Origin: Actinomadura soli
GTDB lineage: Bacteria; Actinomycetota; Actinomycetes; Streptosporangiales; Streptosporangiaceae
Length of the DNA stretch: 46,995 bases
Direction of reading: 5' to 3'
NCBI RefSeq assembly: GCF_005889715.1
Contig: NZ_VCKW01000035.1
Span: 1-46,995, forward strand
Position 1 is the stretch's first letter. Each line of letters opens with the position of its first letter. Of this stretch, positions 33,169 through 42,064 are shown piece after piece. Below the pieces are notes generated by a model, which was not told the origin of the DNA, ran no database searches, and worked only from the letters and a program-made list of their open reading frames with translations. Both the position numbers and the translations under genes were made by a program.

Positions 33169-33464
33169 CCCGCGCTCCCCGCACTTTCTCGCTCATGGTT
33201 CACAGGACGCTGACGTCGCTGCGTGAGGAAAGGTTCGCGGATCGTCCGGTCCGCCGCCACCCCTGACCGTCCGGCGTTCGCCGTGGCCGGGTGAGATGGG
33301 ACACAGGGGCGGCGGCGGACGCGCAGGTCGGGCGGCGTCCGAAGGCACAGGTCACGGGCCCGGCTTATCGCCTTCTGCCGAACATTGCGGAAAGCACTGC
33401 CGTGAATTGCCGGAGGGTATTGTGTTAAAACCCGTCTGAGGTTCGCCTACGCGGAAGGATCCTC

Positions 33465-34328
33465 ATGGGCGCAGCGGAGGCTCTCGGCCGGGTGAGCGAC
33501 ACGGGGCGCTATCCGCTGACGGCGCCCGGGCGCGGCGGCTGGAACGCCGTCGTTTCGCAGGCCCGGGAGGAGCTGGCGAAATCGGGATGCTGCGTGCTGC
33601 CCGACTTCATTCGCGCCTCATTGCGGGACGCGCTGCGCACGGAATGCGCGGCGATCGCACCGTACGCGCATTATGACGTCGAAACCGTCAACGCCTACAA
33701 CATCGACGTCCGCACGCCATTGCCGGACGATCACCCGGGCCGTATCACGGTCGAGCGGGGCAACGCCTTCGTCGCCCGCGACCGCATCCCGGCGGACTTC
33801 ATCGTCCACCTGCTGTATTCGAGCGGGCTCTTCCAGCGGTTCGTGGCGGCGTGCTTCGGGCTGCCGCGCGTGCACGAGCTCGCCGACCCGCTGTCGGGGC
33901 TGTGCCTCAACGTCGTCAACCCGGGGATGGAGCATCCCTGGCATTTCGACACCAACGAGTTCACGGTCAGCCTGCTGACGCAGGAGGCCGAGGACGGCGG
34001 CGTCTTCGAGTACTGCCCGGACATCCGGTCCGCGGAGTCGGAGAACTTCGGCGACGTCCGCCGGGTGCTGACCGGGCGGGGCGGCGACCTCGTCCAGCGG
34101 CTCACGCTCCGGCCCGGCGACCTGCAGCTTTTCCAGGGACGATACGCATTGCACCGGGTGAGCACCGTCGAGGGGAGCACGGCGCGGCACACGGCGATCT
34201 TCGCCTACAGCGAGCGGCCCGGGGTCGTCGGCAGCGTCGCCCGCACGCGGCAGCTGTTCGGCCGCGTGCTGCCCGAGCATCTGGCGGCGGAGGGACGCGC
34301 CGTCCGGGTCGACCGGCTCCTCGACTAG
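33465..34328 (+). CDS. Fe(II)/2-oxoglutarate oxygenase, HalD/BesD-like, probable amino-acid hydroxylase
   Basis: 287 residues. The facial triad is H160-x-D162 (PWHFDTNEFTVSLLTQ) with H230 (LHRVSTVEG) and the 2OG-binding R241 (TARHTAIFAYSE). This sequence style is that of the HalD/BesD group, which halogenates or hydroxylates free amino acids such as lysine. Halogenases of that group replace the Asp with Gly to make room for chloride; here the Asp is present, so hydroxylation is expected. The ATG at 33465 follows a GGAAGGA RBS. It is first in an operon with a methyltransferase (62 nt) and a carnitine-type acyltransferase. Confidence 0.82.
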   Translation: MGAAEALGRVSDTGRYPLTAPGRGGWNAVVSQAREELAKSGCCVLPDFIRASLRDALRTECAAIAPYAHYDVETVNAYNIDVRTPLPDDHPGRITVERGNAFVARDRIPADFIVHLLYSSGLFQRFVAACFGLPRVHELADPLSGLCLNVVNPGMEHPWHFDTNEFTVSLLTQEAEDGGVFEYCPDIRSAESENFGDVRRVLTGRGGDLVQRLTLRPGDLQLFQGRYALHRVSTVEGSTARHTAIFAYSERPGVVGSVARTRQLFGRVLPEHLAAEGRAVRVDRLLD

Positions 34329-34390
34329 CCCGGGGCCGTCCCCACCGACCCGACCAGCCTGGCTCGACCCAACCGACTCGGAGGCCCTCC

Positions 34391-35203
34391 GTGCGCGTCG
34401 ACACGACCGGGAAGATCTCGCTCGGCCACATCTACACGCGGCCCGATCCCCGCGCCTACTTCTCCACGCTCCGCGACCTCGACTACAACATCCCGGAACT
34501 GGCCAAACCGCACTTCCGCGGGCTCATCGCCGAATACCGGGAGGCGCATCAGGTCCCGGTCCCGACCGTTCTGGATATCGGCTGCTCCTATGGCATCAAT
34601 GCGGCCCTGGTTAAATACGGCATCACCATGGGCGACCTGTACGCTCGCTACAGCGGCCGCGACGCCCATCGGCACACGCGCGGAACGCTGCTGGCCCGCG
34701 ATCGGGAGTTGGTCCGTTTCGTTGAAAGTGAAAGCCGTGTGCGGTTCCTCGGCCTGGACGCCTCGGAGGAGGCCCTTTCCTACGCGCTCGAAGCCGGTTT
34801 CCTGGACGGCACCGTCCACGCCGATCTGGAGAACGGCGACCCGACCGACGAACAGCGCGCGCAACTCGCCGGGACGGACCTGGTCATCTCCACCGGCTGC
34901 CTCGGCTACGTCACCGAGCGCACCATTTCCCGGGTCGCCGGCGCGCACGGGCGGCGGCGCCCGTGGATGGCGCACTTCGTGCTGCGGATGTTCCCGTTCG
35001 ACGCGGTCGCCGAGACCCTCGCCGCCGCCGGGTACGAGACCGTCCGGCGCGGCGGGCTGTTCAGGCAGCGGCGGTTCGCGACGCCGCAGGAGCAGTCGCT
35101 CGTCCTGGACCGCCTGTCGGACGTCGGCGTCGACCCGTCGGGCCTGGAGACCGGCGGCTGGTTCTACGCCCAGCTCTACGTCTCACGCCCGGCCGACCAT
35201 TGA
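34391..35203 (+). CDS. SAM-dependent methyltransferase-like protein
   Basis: 270 residues, class I Rossmann fold with motif I VLDIGCSYGINAALV (60-74) and an acidic loop LGLDASEEALSYALEAGFLD where motif II is expected. The intervening region (ITMGDLYARYSGRD) is unusually long. VISTGCLGYVTERTI occupies the motif IV area. The substrate is not identifiable; between a 2OG hydroxylase and a choline/carnitine acyltransferase an N-methyl transfer on a hydroxylated amino acid is the simplest guess. The GTG at 34391 has GGAGG 6 nt upstream. The acyltransferase begins 18 nt after the stop. Confidence 0.78.
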   Translation: MRVDTTGKISLGHIYTRPDPRAYFSTLRDLDYNIPELAKPHFRGLIAEYREAHQVPVPTVLDIGCSYGINAALVKYGITMGDLYARYSGRDAHRHTRGTLLARDRELVRFVESESRVRFLGLDASEEALSYALEAGFLDGTVHADLENGDPTDEQRAQLAGTDLVISTGCLGYVTERTISRVAGAHGRRRPWMAHFVLRMFPFDAVAETLAAAGYETVRRGGLFRQRRFATPQEQSLVLDRLSDVGVDPSGLETGGWFYAQLYVSRPADH

Positions 35204-35221
35204 ACGACAACGAGGAATGAA

Positions 35222-37021
35222 TTGAGCGCCAGCGAAGAACTCTCGTCCCGCACCTTCGGCAACGAGGCCGATCTGCCGCGCGTGCCGCTGCCCACGCTCG
35301 ACGCGACGTGCCGGCGGTTCATGGAGTGGTGCGCGCCGCTGCTGACCGCGGACGAGCGGGCGCGGACCGAGGCGGCGCTGGCCGACTTCGCCCGCCCGGA
35401 CGGGCCGGGCCGCAAGCTCCAGGCGGCGCTGGAGCGCTATGACGCGTCCGAGGGCGTGCACAGCTGGCTCGACACGTTCTGGCCGTACCGCTACCTCGGC
35501 CGCCGCGACCGGATCGCGCTGAACGCGAACTTCTTCTTCCTGTTCAGGGAGTCGGACGAGGGCCAGGTGGAGCGCGCCGCCGGGCTCATCGCCGGCGCGC
35601 TGGACTACAAGCTGCGGCTGGACGACGAGCGCGTCCCGCCCGCCGTGCAGCGCGGGCGCCCGCTGTCGATGGTGCAGAACAAGTTCCTGTTCTCCGCGAC
35701 GCGCATCCCGGGTGCCCGGCAGGACACCGTCCGCTCCCCGTACACCGACGAGTGGCCGGGGCCGTCGCATGCCCGCCACATCGTGGTGTTCTACCGCGGC
35801 AACGTGATCCGGATGGACGTGCTCGGCCCCGGCGGGCGCCCCCACGCGCTGGACGAGCTGACCGCCGGCCTCGGCACGATCATGAAGGCGGAGACCGCGC
35901 CCGAGCCGTCCGCCGGGCACCTCACCACCAAGGCCCGCGCCGAGTGGGCGGAGAGCCGCGCGGCGCTCCTCGCCGCCGACCCCCGCAACGCGGAGGCGCT
36001 CGACGACATCGAGACGGCGCTGTTCTGCGTCTGCCTGGAGGATTTCACGCCCAAGAACACCCTCGACGCCTGCGACCACCTCCTGCACGGCGACAGCGGC
36101 AACCGCTGGTTCGACAAGGCGGTGTCGTTCATCGTCTTCGCGGACGGGACGGCCGGCGTCAACGTCGAGCACTGCGGCCTGGACGGCACCACGATCCTGA
36201 GCTTCGTCGACGCGCTGCTCGGCACGGCGCCCGCCGTGCTCTCCCAGCGGTCGGGCGCCAAGTCGCAGGGGCTCCCCCTCATCGAGCCCATCGAGTTCGT
36301 CCTGGACGAGGAGCTGCGGCGCGACATCCAGGACGCCGCGTCCTCGTTCGCCGCGTACGGCGCCGCGACCGCCACGACGACCGTCTCGTTCGACGGCTTC
36401 GGCTCGGATGAGATCAAGCGGCTGAAGATGTCGCCGGACGCGTTCGTCCAGATGGCCTACCAGCTCGCCCACAAGCGCGCGAAGGGCTTCGCCGGCGCCA
36501 CCTACGAGTCGATCGCGACCCGCCAGTACCGCAACGGGCGCACCGAGGCGATGCGCGTCGTCACGCCCGAGGTGCTGCACTTCGCCGAGATCATGGACGA
36601 CCCCGGCGCCGGCCGCACGATCCGCCGCGACGCGTTCCGCGCCGCCGCCGACGCCCATGTCAGGCGCGCGAAGGAGTGCCAGGCCGGGCAGGCCCCCGAG
36701 CAGCACCTGTGGGAGCTGCAGCTGATCCACGAGCGGCGCGGCGCCGAACTCGGGGGCGTGGAGCCGCTGCCGCTGTTCGACTCGCCCGGCTGGCTCGTCA
36801 TGCGGAACGACTATCTGAGCACCAGCTCGGCGGCGTCCGCCAACATCCGGTACTTCGGCTTCGGGTCGACGAGCGAGCAGTGCATCGGCATCGCCTACGC
36901 CCTGCTCCCGGACCGCTTCAACGTCTACCTCAGCACCCCGCGCCCGGTGGCGGACGCGATGTTCGCGTTCGCCGAGCGGCTCCGGGAGGCCGTCGGCGAG
37001 CTGCGCGACCTGCTCAGCTGA
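35222..37021 (+). CDS. choline/carnitine O-acyltransferase family protein
   Basis: 599 residues, about the size of carnitine acetyl/octanoyltransferases. Conserved features: N-terminal LPRVPLPTLDATCRRFMEWC, catalytic His317 in NVEHCGLDG, CoA/carboxylate-binding YESIATRQYRNGRTEAMRVVT, and the STS-type motif DYLSTSS followed by GFGSTSEQCIGIAY. The family moves acyl groups between CoA and the hydroxyl of carnitine or choline, and is mainly eukaryotic and uncommon in bacteria. The TTG at 35222 (GAGGAA RBS about 6 nt upstream) is the start; a nearby ATG at 35217 stops after two codons. The partner genes imply a hydroxylated quaternary-amine acceptor made by the operon. Confidence 0.87.
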   Translation: MSASEELSSRTFGNEADLPRVPLPTLDATCRRFMEWCAPLLTADERARTEAALADFARPDGPGRKLQAALERYDASEGVHSWLDTFWPYRYLGRRDRIALNANFFFLFRESDEGQVERAAGLIAGALDYKLRLDDERVPPAVQRGRPLSMVQNKFLFSATRIPGARQDTVRSPYTDEWPGPSHARHIVVFYRGNVIRMDVLGPGGRPHALDELTAGLGTIMKAETAPEPSAGHLTTKARAEWAESRAALLAADPRNAEALDDIETALFCVCLEDFTPKNTLDACDHLLHGDSGNRWFDKAVSFIVFADGTAGVNVEHCGLDGTTILSFVDALLGTAPAVLSQRSGAKSQGLPLIEPIEFVLDEELRRDIQDAASSFAAYGAATATTTVSFDGFGSDEIKRLKMSPDAFVQMAYQLAHKRAKGFAGATYESIATRQYRNGRTEAMRVVTPEVLHFAEIMDDPGAGRTIRRDAFRAAADAHVRRAKECQAGQAPEQHLWELQLIHERRGAELGGVEPLPLFDSPGWLVMRNDYLSTSSAASANIRYFGFGSTSEQCIGIAYALLPDRFNVYLSTPRPVADAMFAFAERLREAVGELRDLLS

Positions 37022-37032
37022 ACGCCTCCCGG

Positions 37033-37608
37033 TCAGCGGCCGGGCTTCGCCGGACGGTGGGCCCGCCCGACCGGGTACAGCCAGCGCCGGAACAGCCTGC
37101 TGAGCATCGGCATGACGACCACGGTGAGCAGCGGGATCACGATGACGGGGAATGTCAGCGCCTTCAGCGGCAGCGGCCACGACGTCGCGAGCGGCGTGAC
37201 GAACGCCTGCAGCAGGAGGCTCAGCGGGTACACGGCGACGAACGTGACGGCGATCATCTTCAGCTTGGACGGCGCCGGAACCGACTCGCCGGGCAGGCTG
37301 AACCACGTTTCCAGGCCCGTGGTGTCCCGGTAGTGCTCGGTGGCGATCCCGTGGACCCGGTCGATAAACTCCGCGCGCTCCTCGGACGCCATCCACCCGT
37401 CGAGCCGCTCCTGATCGGCGAAGTTGACCACGGTGTAGTACCGGTGCCGCGACCCTTCGGCGCGCAGCCATGTCGCGCCCCGATGCCCGGGGTAGCGGGT
37501 CGCGGCCCGGTGAAGTCCCTCCGCCCATTCCTCGAAGTCGCGTTCCCGTCCGGGCCTGACGTCCCACGTGACCACGGTCGTGACGGGCTCGCCGTTCCCT
37601 TCCTCCAT
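37033..37608 (-). CDS. ABM-domain (antibiotic biosynthesis monooxygenase-like) membrane protein
   Basis: 191 residues. An N-terminal ABM/dimeric alpha-beta barrel ([45 protein letters not shown]) is followed by two membrane helices ([20 protein letters not shown] and [20 protein letters not shown]) and a basic tail. Related membrane-anchored ABM proteins occur widely and their substrate is unknown. The ATG at 37608 is chosen over upstream in-frame codons because it keeps the family N-terminus; the RBS is weak. It converges on the acyltransferase gene 11 nt away. Confidence 0.82.
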   Translation of the reverse strand: MEEGNGEPVTTVVTWDVRPGRERDFEEWAEGLHRAATRYPGHRGATWLRAEGSRHRYYTVVNFADQERLDGWMASEERAEFIDRVHGIATEHYRDTTGLETWFSLPGESVPAPSKLKMIAVTFVAVYPLSLLLQAFVTPLATSWPLPLKALTFPVIVIPLLTVVVMPMLSRLFRRWLYPVGRAHRPAKPGR

Positions 37609-37660
37609 GGAACGGACTCTCACCCGTCCAGCGGCGTCCATGCGCGCCGGGCCCATGCGG

Positions 37661-38890
37661 CTACGTCGTGGCGAGCGCCTCGGTGGGGCTGAGGCGGGAC
37701 GCCCGGACCGCCGGGTAGAGCCCCGCCATCGCGCCGATGACCAGCGTGGCGGCCACGCCTCCCGCCACGGCCCACGCCGGGATGACGACCGGCCAGCCCT
37801 GGTAGAGCGCGTAGATGCTCGTCACCAGCGCCCCGATGACCGCGCCGCCCACCCCGCCCAGCGCGGACAGCAGCAGCGACTCGGCGAGGAACTGGGTGCG
37901 GACCTGGCCGCGGGTCGCGCCGAGCGAGCGGCGCAGCCCGATCTCCGAGCGGCGCTCCAGCACCGAGATGACCATGGTGTTGGCCACCCCGACGCCGCCG
38001 ACGAGCAGCGCCACCGCGCCGAGCCCGAGCAGCAGCCCGGTGAACGCCTCCCCCGCCGCCTTCCGCGCGGCGAGGGCGTCCGACGGGCGGGACACCTCCA
38101 CCTCGTTCGGCGCCTCCGGGTTCGCGGTCGCGCCGAGCACGTCGCGGACGTCCTCGACGCTCGCGTCCTGCGACCGGGTGTAGATCGTCGTCGGGTGCCC
38201 GTCGAAGCCGAGCCCGGCCTGCGCCGCGGGCCAGCCGACCAGCGCGGCGGTGTCCAGCTCGGGGGCGAGCGGCGCCCGGTCGAGGATGCCGATGACGGTG
38301 AACCAGCGGCCGCCGATGAGGACCTGCACGTCGGGTCCCGCGTGGCCGATCCCGAGCCGGTCCGCGGCGGCCGACCCGAGGACGGTCGCCGGGAAGCTGC
38401 CGGTCGCGGCGTTCAGCCAGGCGCCGCTGCGGAGCTCCGCCCCGATCGCCTCGCGCAGGTCGGTGCGGGCCGCGTAGGCGGCGATCCCCTTGGTCTCGGT
38501 CTCGGGCATCTCGCCGGTGCGGTAGACCTTCGCGTCGTCCAGCAGGCCGATGGCCGACACGTCCCGGATCGGCGCGATCCGCCCGACCATCGCCTCCGAT
38601 TCGAGCGGGAGCTGCGCCTTCTCGCCGGTCAGGGTGCTGCCGGGCGAGACGGTCAGCAGGTTCGTGCCGAGCGCGGCGAGGGCCCGGTCGAGGTCGGCGC
38701 GCGACGACGAGGACACGCCGACGACCGCGACCATCGCCGCGATCCCGATCGCGATGCCGAGCGCGGACAGGAACGCCCGCATCGGACGGGTCCGCAGCCC
38801 GACCGCGCCGACCCTGACGACGTCGCCCGGCCACATCCGCGCCGGTCGCAGCGACGCGGTGCGCGCGGGGGCGGTCGCCGGGGCGGTCAC
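37661..38890 (-). CDS. MacB/FtsX-type ABC transporter permease
   Basis: 409 residues. One N-terminal membrane helix ([22 protein letters not shown]), a large external MacB-periplasmic-core-like domain, then three helices at the C-terminus ([34 protein letters not shown], the [15 protein letters not shown] segment, [22 protein letters not shown]) ending with the conserved PxEALA. This is the standard FtsX-family plan of MacB-like exporters or mechanotransmission complexes. The GTG at 38890 overlaps the ATPase stop (GTGA). Last gene of the four-gene unit. Confidence 0.9.
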   Translation of the reverse strand: MTAPATAPARTASLRPARMWPGDVVRVGAVGLRTRPMRAFLSALGIAIGIAAMVAVVGVSSSSRADLDRALAALGTNLLTVSPGSTLTGEKAQLPLESEAMVGRIAPIRDVSAIGLLDDAKVYRTGEMPETETKGIAAYAARTDLREAIGAELRSGAWLNAATGSFPATVLGSAAADRLGIGHAGPDVQVLIGGRWFTVIGILDRAPLAPELDTAALVGWPAAQAGLGFDGHPTTIYTRSQDASVEDVRDVLGATANPEAPNEVEVSRPSDALAARKAAGEAFTGLLLGLGAVALLVGGVGVANTMVISVLERRSEIGLRRSLGATRGQVRTQFLAESLLLSALGGVGGAVIGALVTSIYALYQGWPVVIPAWAVAGGVAATLVIGAMAGLYPAVRASRLSPTEALATT

Positions 38891-39582
38891 AGCGCCGCCC
38901 CGGTGAGCGCGGTGTCGTCCACGACCGTGTCGTCCACCACCAGGCCGTCGCGCATCCGGACCTGGCGCGGCAGGCTCGCCGCGATCTCCCGGTCATGGGT
39001 GATGACCACGACGGTCGTCCCGGCGGCGTGCAGCTCGCGGAGCAGCGCCATCACCCCTTCGCCGGACGCCGAGTCGAGCGCGCCGGTCGGCTCGTCCGCG
39101 AGGAGCAGCGCCGGCTCGCCCGCCACGGCCCGCGCGATCGCGACGCGCTGCCGCTCGCCGCCGGACAGCTCGTGCGGCTCGTGGTCCAGCCGGTGGCCGA
39201 GGCCGACCCGCTCCAGCGCCGCCGCGGCCTTCCGGCGCCGCACCGCCGGGCGGAGCCCGGTGTAGAGCAGGCCGTCCGCGACGTTGTCGAGCGCGAACGT
39301 CCCGGCGGCCAGGTGGAAGTGCTGGAAGACGAACCCGATGCGGGTCGCCCTCAGCGCCGAGAGCTTCGCGTCCGGCAGCCGTCCGACGTCGTGCCCGTCG
39401 ATGTGGACGGTGCCCGACGTCGGCCGGTCCAGCGTGCCGAGCACGTTCAGCATCGTCGACTTCCCCGACCCGGACGGCCCGACGATCGCGACCAGCTCGC
39501 CCGCGCCGATGTGCAGCGACACCCCGGCCAGCGCGCGGACGCCGCCCGCGTACTCCTTCGTCACGTCCCGCAGAGAGATCAT
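38887..39582 (-). CDS. ABC transporter ATPase (MacB/LolD type)
   Basis: 231 residues. Walker [11 protein letters not shown]-loop [10 protein letters not shown] signature [14 protein letters not shown], Walker [13 protein letters not shown] and the H-loop VITHDRE are all intact. The short, soluble LolD/MacB-type subunit energises the adjacent permease. The ATG at 39582 overlaps the adaptor stop (ATGA) and its stop overlaps the permease start, so the subunits are coupled. Confidence 0.93.
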   Translation of the reverse strand: MISLRDVTKEYAGGVRALAGVSLHIGAGELVAIVGPSGSGKSTMLNVLGTLDRPTSGTVHIDGHDVGRLPDAKLSALRATRIGFVFQHFHLAAGTFALDNVADGLLYTGLRPAVRRRKAAAALERVGLGHRLDHEPHELSGGERQRVAIARAVAGEPALLLADEPTGALDSASGEGVMALLRELHAAGTTVVVITHDREIAASLPRQVRMRDGLVVDDTVVDDTALTGAAL

Positions 39583-40709
39583 TTCGGCACCCCCACGAGG
39601 ACGCCCTCGGCGATGCCCGGCCCGGAGACCTCGACCTTCCCGTCGGCGAACAGGCCCGTCTCGACCGGCACGTACGACGACGCGCCGCCCCTGACGACCT
39701 CGACGCCGAACCCGCCCTCCCGCAGCGCGACCAGCGCGGCCACCGGCACGGTCAGCACGCCCTCGCGCTCCCCGGCGGTGAACGTGACGTCGACGGACGC
39801 GAGCGCGTACCCGGCGGCGGCCTTCTTCGCCTTGGCGGAGCCCAGCCAGATCGTGACCTCCACCTTCGTCGCCGGGTCCTCGCCCTGCTCGCCCGGCTCG
39901 ATCACCGTCGTGACCTCGTCGATCTTCGCGGTGACGCGCTGGTTCTCCGGCAGGGTCACCTCGACGGCGGCGCCCTCCTTCGCCATCCGCTGGTCGGCGG
40001 TGTCGAGCTCGACGGTCACGGCCTTCGCGGTGCCGGTGTAGTCGAGGACCTTCTTGCCCGGTGCGGACGGCTCGCCCGCGTTGGCCTGGACGGTGTCGAC
40101 CCGCACTGCCCCGTCCGCGAAGGCGACCCGTCCGAGCTCCACGATCCCGGTCTCCGCGACGCCGATGTCGTCCTGCCATTCCCGGACAGCGCCCGCGGTG
40201 TCCTCGGTGTACTCGTCGTCCACGGTGAAGCCGTCGTAGCCGAGCGCGCTGAGGTTCGCCTCGAACCGCTTGACGTCGGGGCCCTCCGTGCCGGGCCGCA
40301 GCGGCCGGTACGACGGCTTCGACCCGTACATCAGCACGACCGGGGCGCCGTCCACCTCGTACAGCTCGTGGCCCCGGGTGATCTCGTCGCCGCTCTCGGG
40401 GAGCTTGGTCAGCGTGCCCTTCGCCTGGCTCGTCACCGTGTGCGCGGGGCCGTAGCCGAGCCGCCCGTCCTCGGTCTGGGCGTCCTTGAGCGTCTGCTTC
40501 GCCACCTTCGCGGTGGCGGGCGGCAGGCCGGTCGCCGTCCCGCCGCCCGAGCCCCCGCCGTCGCCGAACGCCGCGACGGCGCCGACGCCGCCCGCCGCGA
40601 CCAGCACCGCCGTGCCGAGCGCGATCCTCGCCCGGGGCCGGCGACGGCGCACCCGGCGCTCCCGTTCCTCCTTCGGCGGCGCGGGCTCCACGGCGACGCC
40701 GCCCGTCAC
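39579..40709 (-). CDS. membrane-fusion (HlyD-like) adaptor with peptidoglycan-binding domain
   Basis: 376 residues. A basic N-terminus and one membrane helix ([22 protein letters not shown]), a Gly-rich linker, a lipoyl/barrel-like segment ([22 protein letters not shown]), then a PG_binding_1-type domain ([39 protein letters not shown]) and a C-terminal beta-barrel ([22 protein letters not shown]). In Gram-positive bacteria such adaptors link ABC exporters to the cell wall. The GTG at 40709 overlaps the lipoprotein stop (GTGA), and its stop overlaps the ATPase start. Confidence 0.87.
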   Translation of the reverse strand: MTGGVAVEPAPPKEERERRVRRRRPRARIALGTAVLVAAGGVGAVAAFGDGGGSGGGTATGLPPATAKVAKQTLKDAQTEDGRLGYGPAHTVTSQAKGTLTKLPESGDEITRGHELYEVDGAPVVLMYGSKPSYRPLRPGTEGPDVKRFEANLSALGYDGFTVDDEYTEDTAGAVREWQDDIGVAETGIVELGRVAFADGAVRVDTVQANAGEPSAPGKKVLDYTGTAKAVTVELDTADQRMAKEGAAVEVTLPENQRVTAKIDEVTTVIEPGEQGEDPATKVEVTIWLGSAKAKKAAAGYALASVDVTFTAGEREGVLTVPVAALVALREGGFGVEVVRGGASSYVPVETGLFADGKVEVSGPGIAEGVLVGVPK

Positions 40710-41224
40710 TTCCGCCCGCCCTGGAGGATGTCCTGGCACTTCTGCTGCGCCGGCTCCAGGTCCGGGTCGTCCCCGACCGTCTTCTTGTCGATCATGATGC
40801 CGCGCTGGCCGGGCTTCGGGTCCGGGAACTTCTCGACGCCGTTCCGCCGCATGCACTCGGCGAACTTGCGGCCCCGCTCCTGCTGCTGCGGGTCCGGCGC
40901 CCCGGTGGCGTTGGCCTGCGGGTTGTACTGCCGGCACGCCTCCATCGCCTTGTCCACGGTCTCCTTCGGCACGTCCTTGATCCTGAGCTGGATGCCCTGG
41001 CCGGGCTTGGGGTCGTCCATCTGGACGCCGTTCTCGCGCATGCACTGGGCGAACTTCACGCCCATCGCGTCCAGGTCCGGCTTCGCGCCGCCGCCCCCGG
41101 CCGCGCCGCTCTGCTTCGCGCCGCCCGCCGACGCCACCCCGCCCGAGTCGCCGTCGTCGCCGCCGCACCCGGTGAGCGCCAGGGTCAGCGCGAGCGGCAG
41201 TGCCGCAAGTATCCGCAGTCGCAT
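40706..41224 (-). CDS. lipoprotein with duplicated Cys-containing repeat
   Basis: 172 residues. A lipoprotein signal peptide ([15 protein letters not shown] lipobox, Cys20) is followed by a Gly/Ala/Ser spacer and two homologous units of about 50 residues, each with KFAxCMRxNGVxxxDPKPGQ and a second Cys about 40-50 residues on. Both units probably form a disulfide. The domain may contact substrate or sensor of the exporter. It heads the lipoprotein-adaptor-ATPase-permease unit and is divergent from the two-component system. Confidence 0.85.
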   Translation of the reverse strand: MRLRILAALPLALTLALTGCGGDDGDSGGVASAGGAKQSGAAGGGGAKPDLDAMGVKFAQCMRENGVQMDDPKPGQGIQLRIKDVPKETVDKAMEACRQYNPQANATGAPDPQQQERGRKFAECMRRNGVEKFPDPKPGQRGIMIDKKTVGDDPDLEPAQQKCQDILQGGRK

Positions 41225-41292
41225 GGACGTTCTCCTCGTCTCTGCGGCCAGAGCGGTCTCCGGCCGACGATGAGCGATGCAACCCGCCCGCG

Positions 41293-41312
41293 CGTTTCCC
41301 CTCCGTTTCCCC
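41293..41312. promoter_or_regulatory. direct repeat, probable response-regulator binding site
   Basis: cgtttcccc occurs at 41293-41301 and 41304-41312, an 11-bp start-to-start spacing (one helical turn), in the 183-bp gap between the exporter operon and the response regulator. Tandem half-sites of this spacing are typical for OmpR/PhoB-type regulators such as the adjacent one. Confidence 0.55.
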
Positions 41313-41407
41313 GGTCCGGCCGGCTCGTCCCGCCGCGATCACTAACAGAAACGAAACAGCCGGTAGGGCACCATCGCGAGCGGAAGAGGTGCGGGGGAAG
41401 GAGCAAT

Positions 41408-42064
41408 ATGCGGGTGCTGGTGGTGGAGGACGAGCGGCTCCTCGCCGACGCGATCGCCGAATGGCTGCGCGACGACGCGCACGCCGTCGACCTCGCCTAC
41501 GACGGGTCGTCGGCCCTGGAGCGCGTCGCCGTCAACGACTACGACGTGGTCGTTCTCGACCGCGACCTCCCGCTCGTGCACGGCGACGACGTCTGCCGCG
41601 AGATCGTGAGCGGCGAGACCACGGCCCGGGTCCTGATGCTGACCGCCGCCGCGGAGATCACCGACCGGGTCGACGGCCTCGGGCTCGGCGCGGACGACTA
41701 CCTGACCAAGCCGTTCGCGTTCCCCGAGCTGGCCGCTCGCGTCCACGCCCTGGCCCGCCGGTGCCGTCCCGCCGCGCCGCCGACCCTGCACCGCGCGGGC
41801 ATCACCCTCGACCCGGCGCGCCGCGAGGTGTTCCGGGACGGACGCTACGTCCCGCTCGCGAAGAAGGAGTTCGCCGTCCTCACCGAGCTGCTCCTCGCGG
41901 ACGGCGCCGTCGTCTCCGCCGAGCGGCTCCTGGAGAAGGCGTGGGACGAGCACGCCGACCCGTTCACCGGCGCCGTGCGGCTCACCGTCCTCAAGCTGCG
42001 CCGCAAGCTCGCCGACCCGCCCGTCGTCGAGACCGTCAAGGGAGCGGGGTACCGGATCCCATGA
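41408..42064 (+). CDS. OmpR/PhoB-family response regulator
   Basis: 218 residues. Receiver domain with the acidic pocket (VVEDER), phosphoacceptor D51 (VVVLD), and Lys in DDYLTKPF; the C-terminal winged helix ends ADPPVVETVKGAGYRI. The ATG at 41408 has AAGGAG upstream. It overlaps the kinase by ATGA. It is divergent from the ABC exporter operon and very likely controls it, as in bacitracin- or lantibiotic-type modules. Confidence 0.92.
   Translation: MRVLVVEDERLLADAIAEWLRDDAHAVDLAYDGSSALERVAVNDYDVVVLDRDLPLVHGDDVCREIVSGETTARVLMLTAAAEITDRVDGLGLGADDYLTKPFAFPELAARVHALARRCRPAAPPTLHRAGITLDPARREVFRDGRYVPLAKKEFAVLTELLLADGAVVSAERLLEKAWDEHADPFTGAVRLTVLKLRRKLADPPVVETVKGAGYRIP

Noticed and set aside
30100-33213. 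Plus-strand 1037-codon open frame opposite the phosphatase and kinase
   Set aside because: Low-complexity translation opposite two genes with intact catalytic motifs.
33465-34328. Calling the 2OG enzyme a halogenase
   Set aside because: The iron-binding Asp (D162) is present; halogenases of this group have Gly there.
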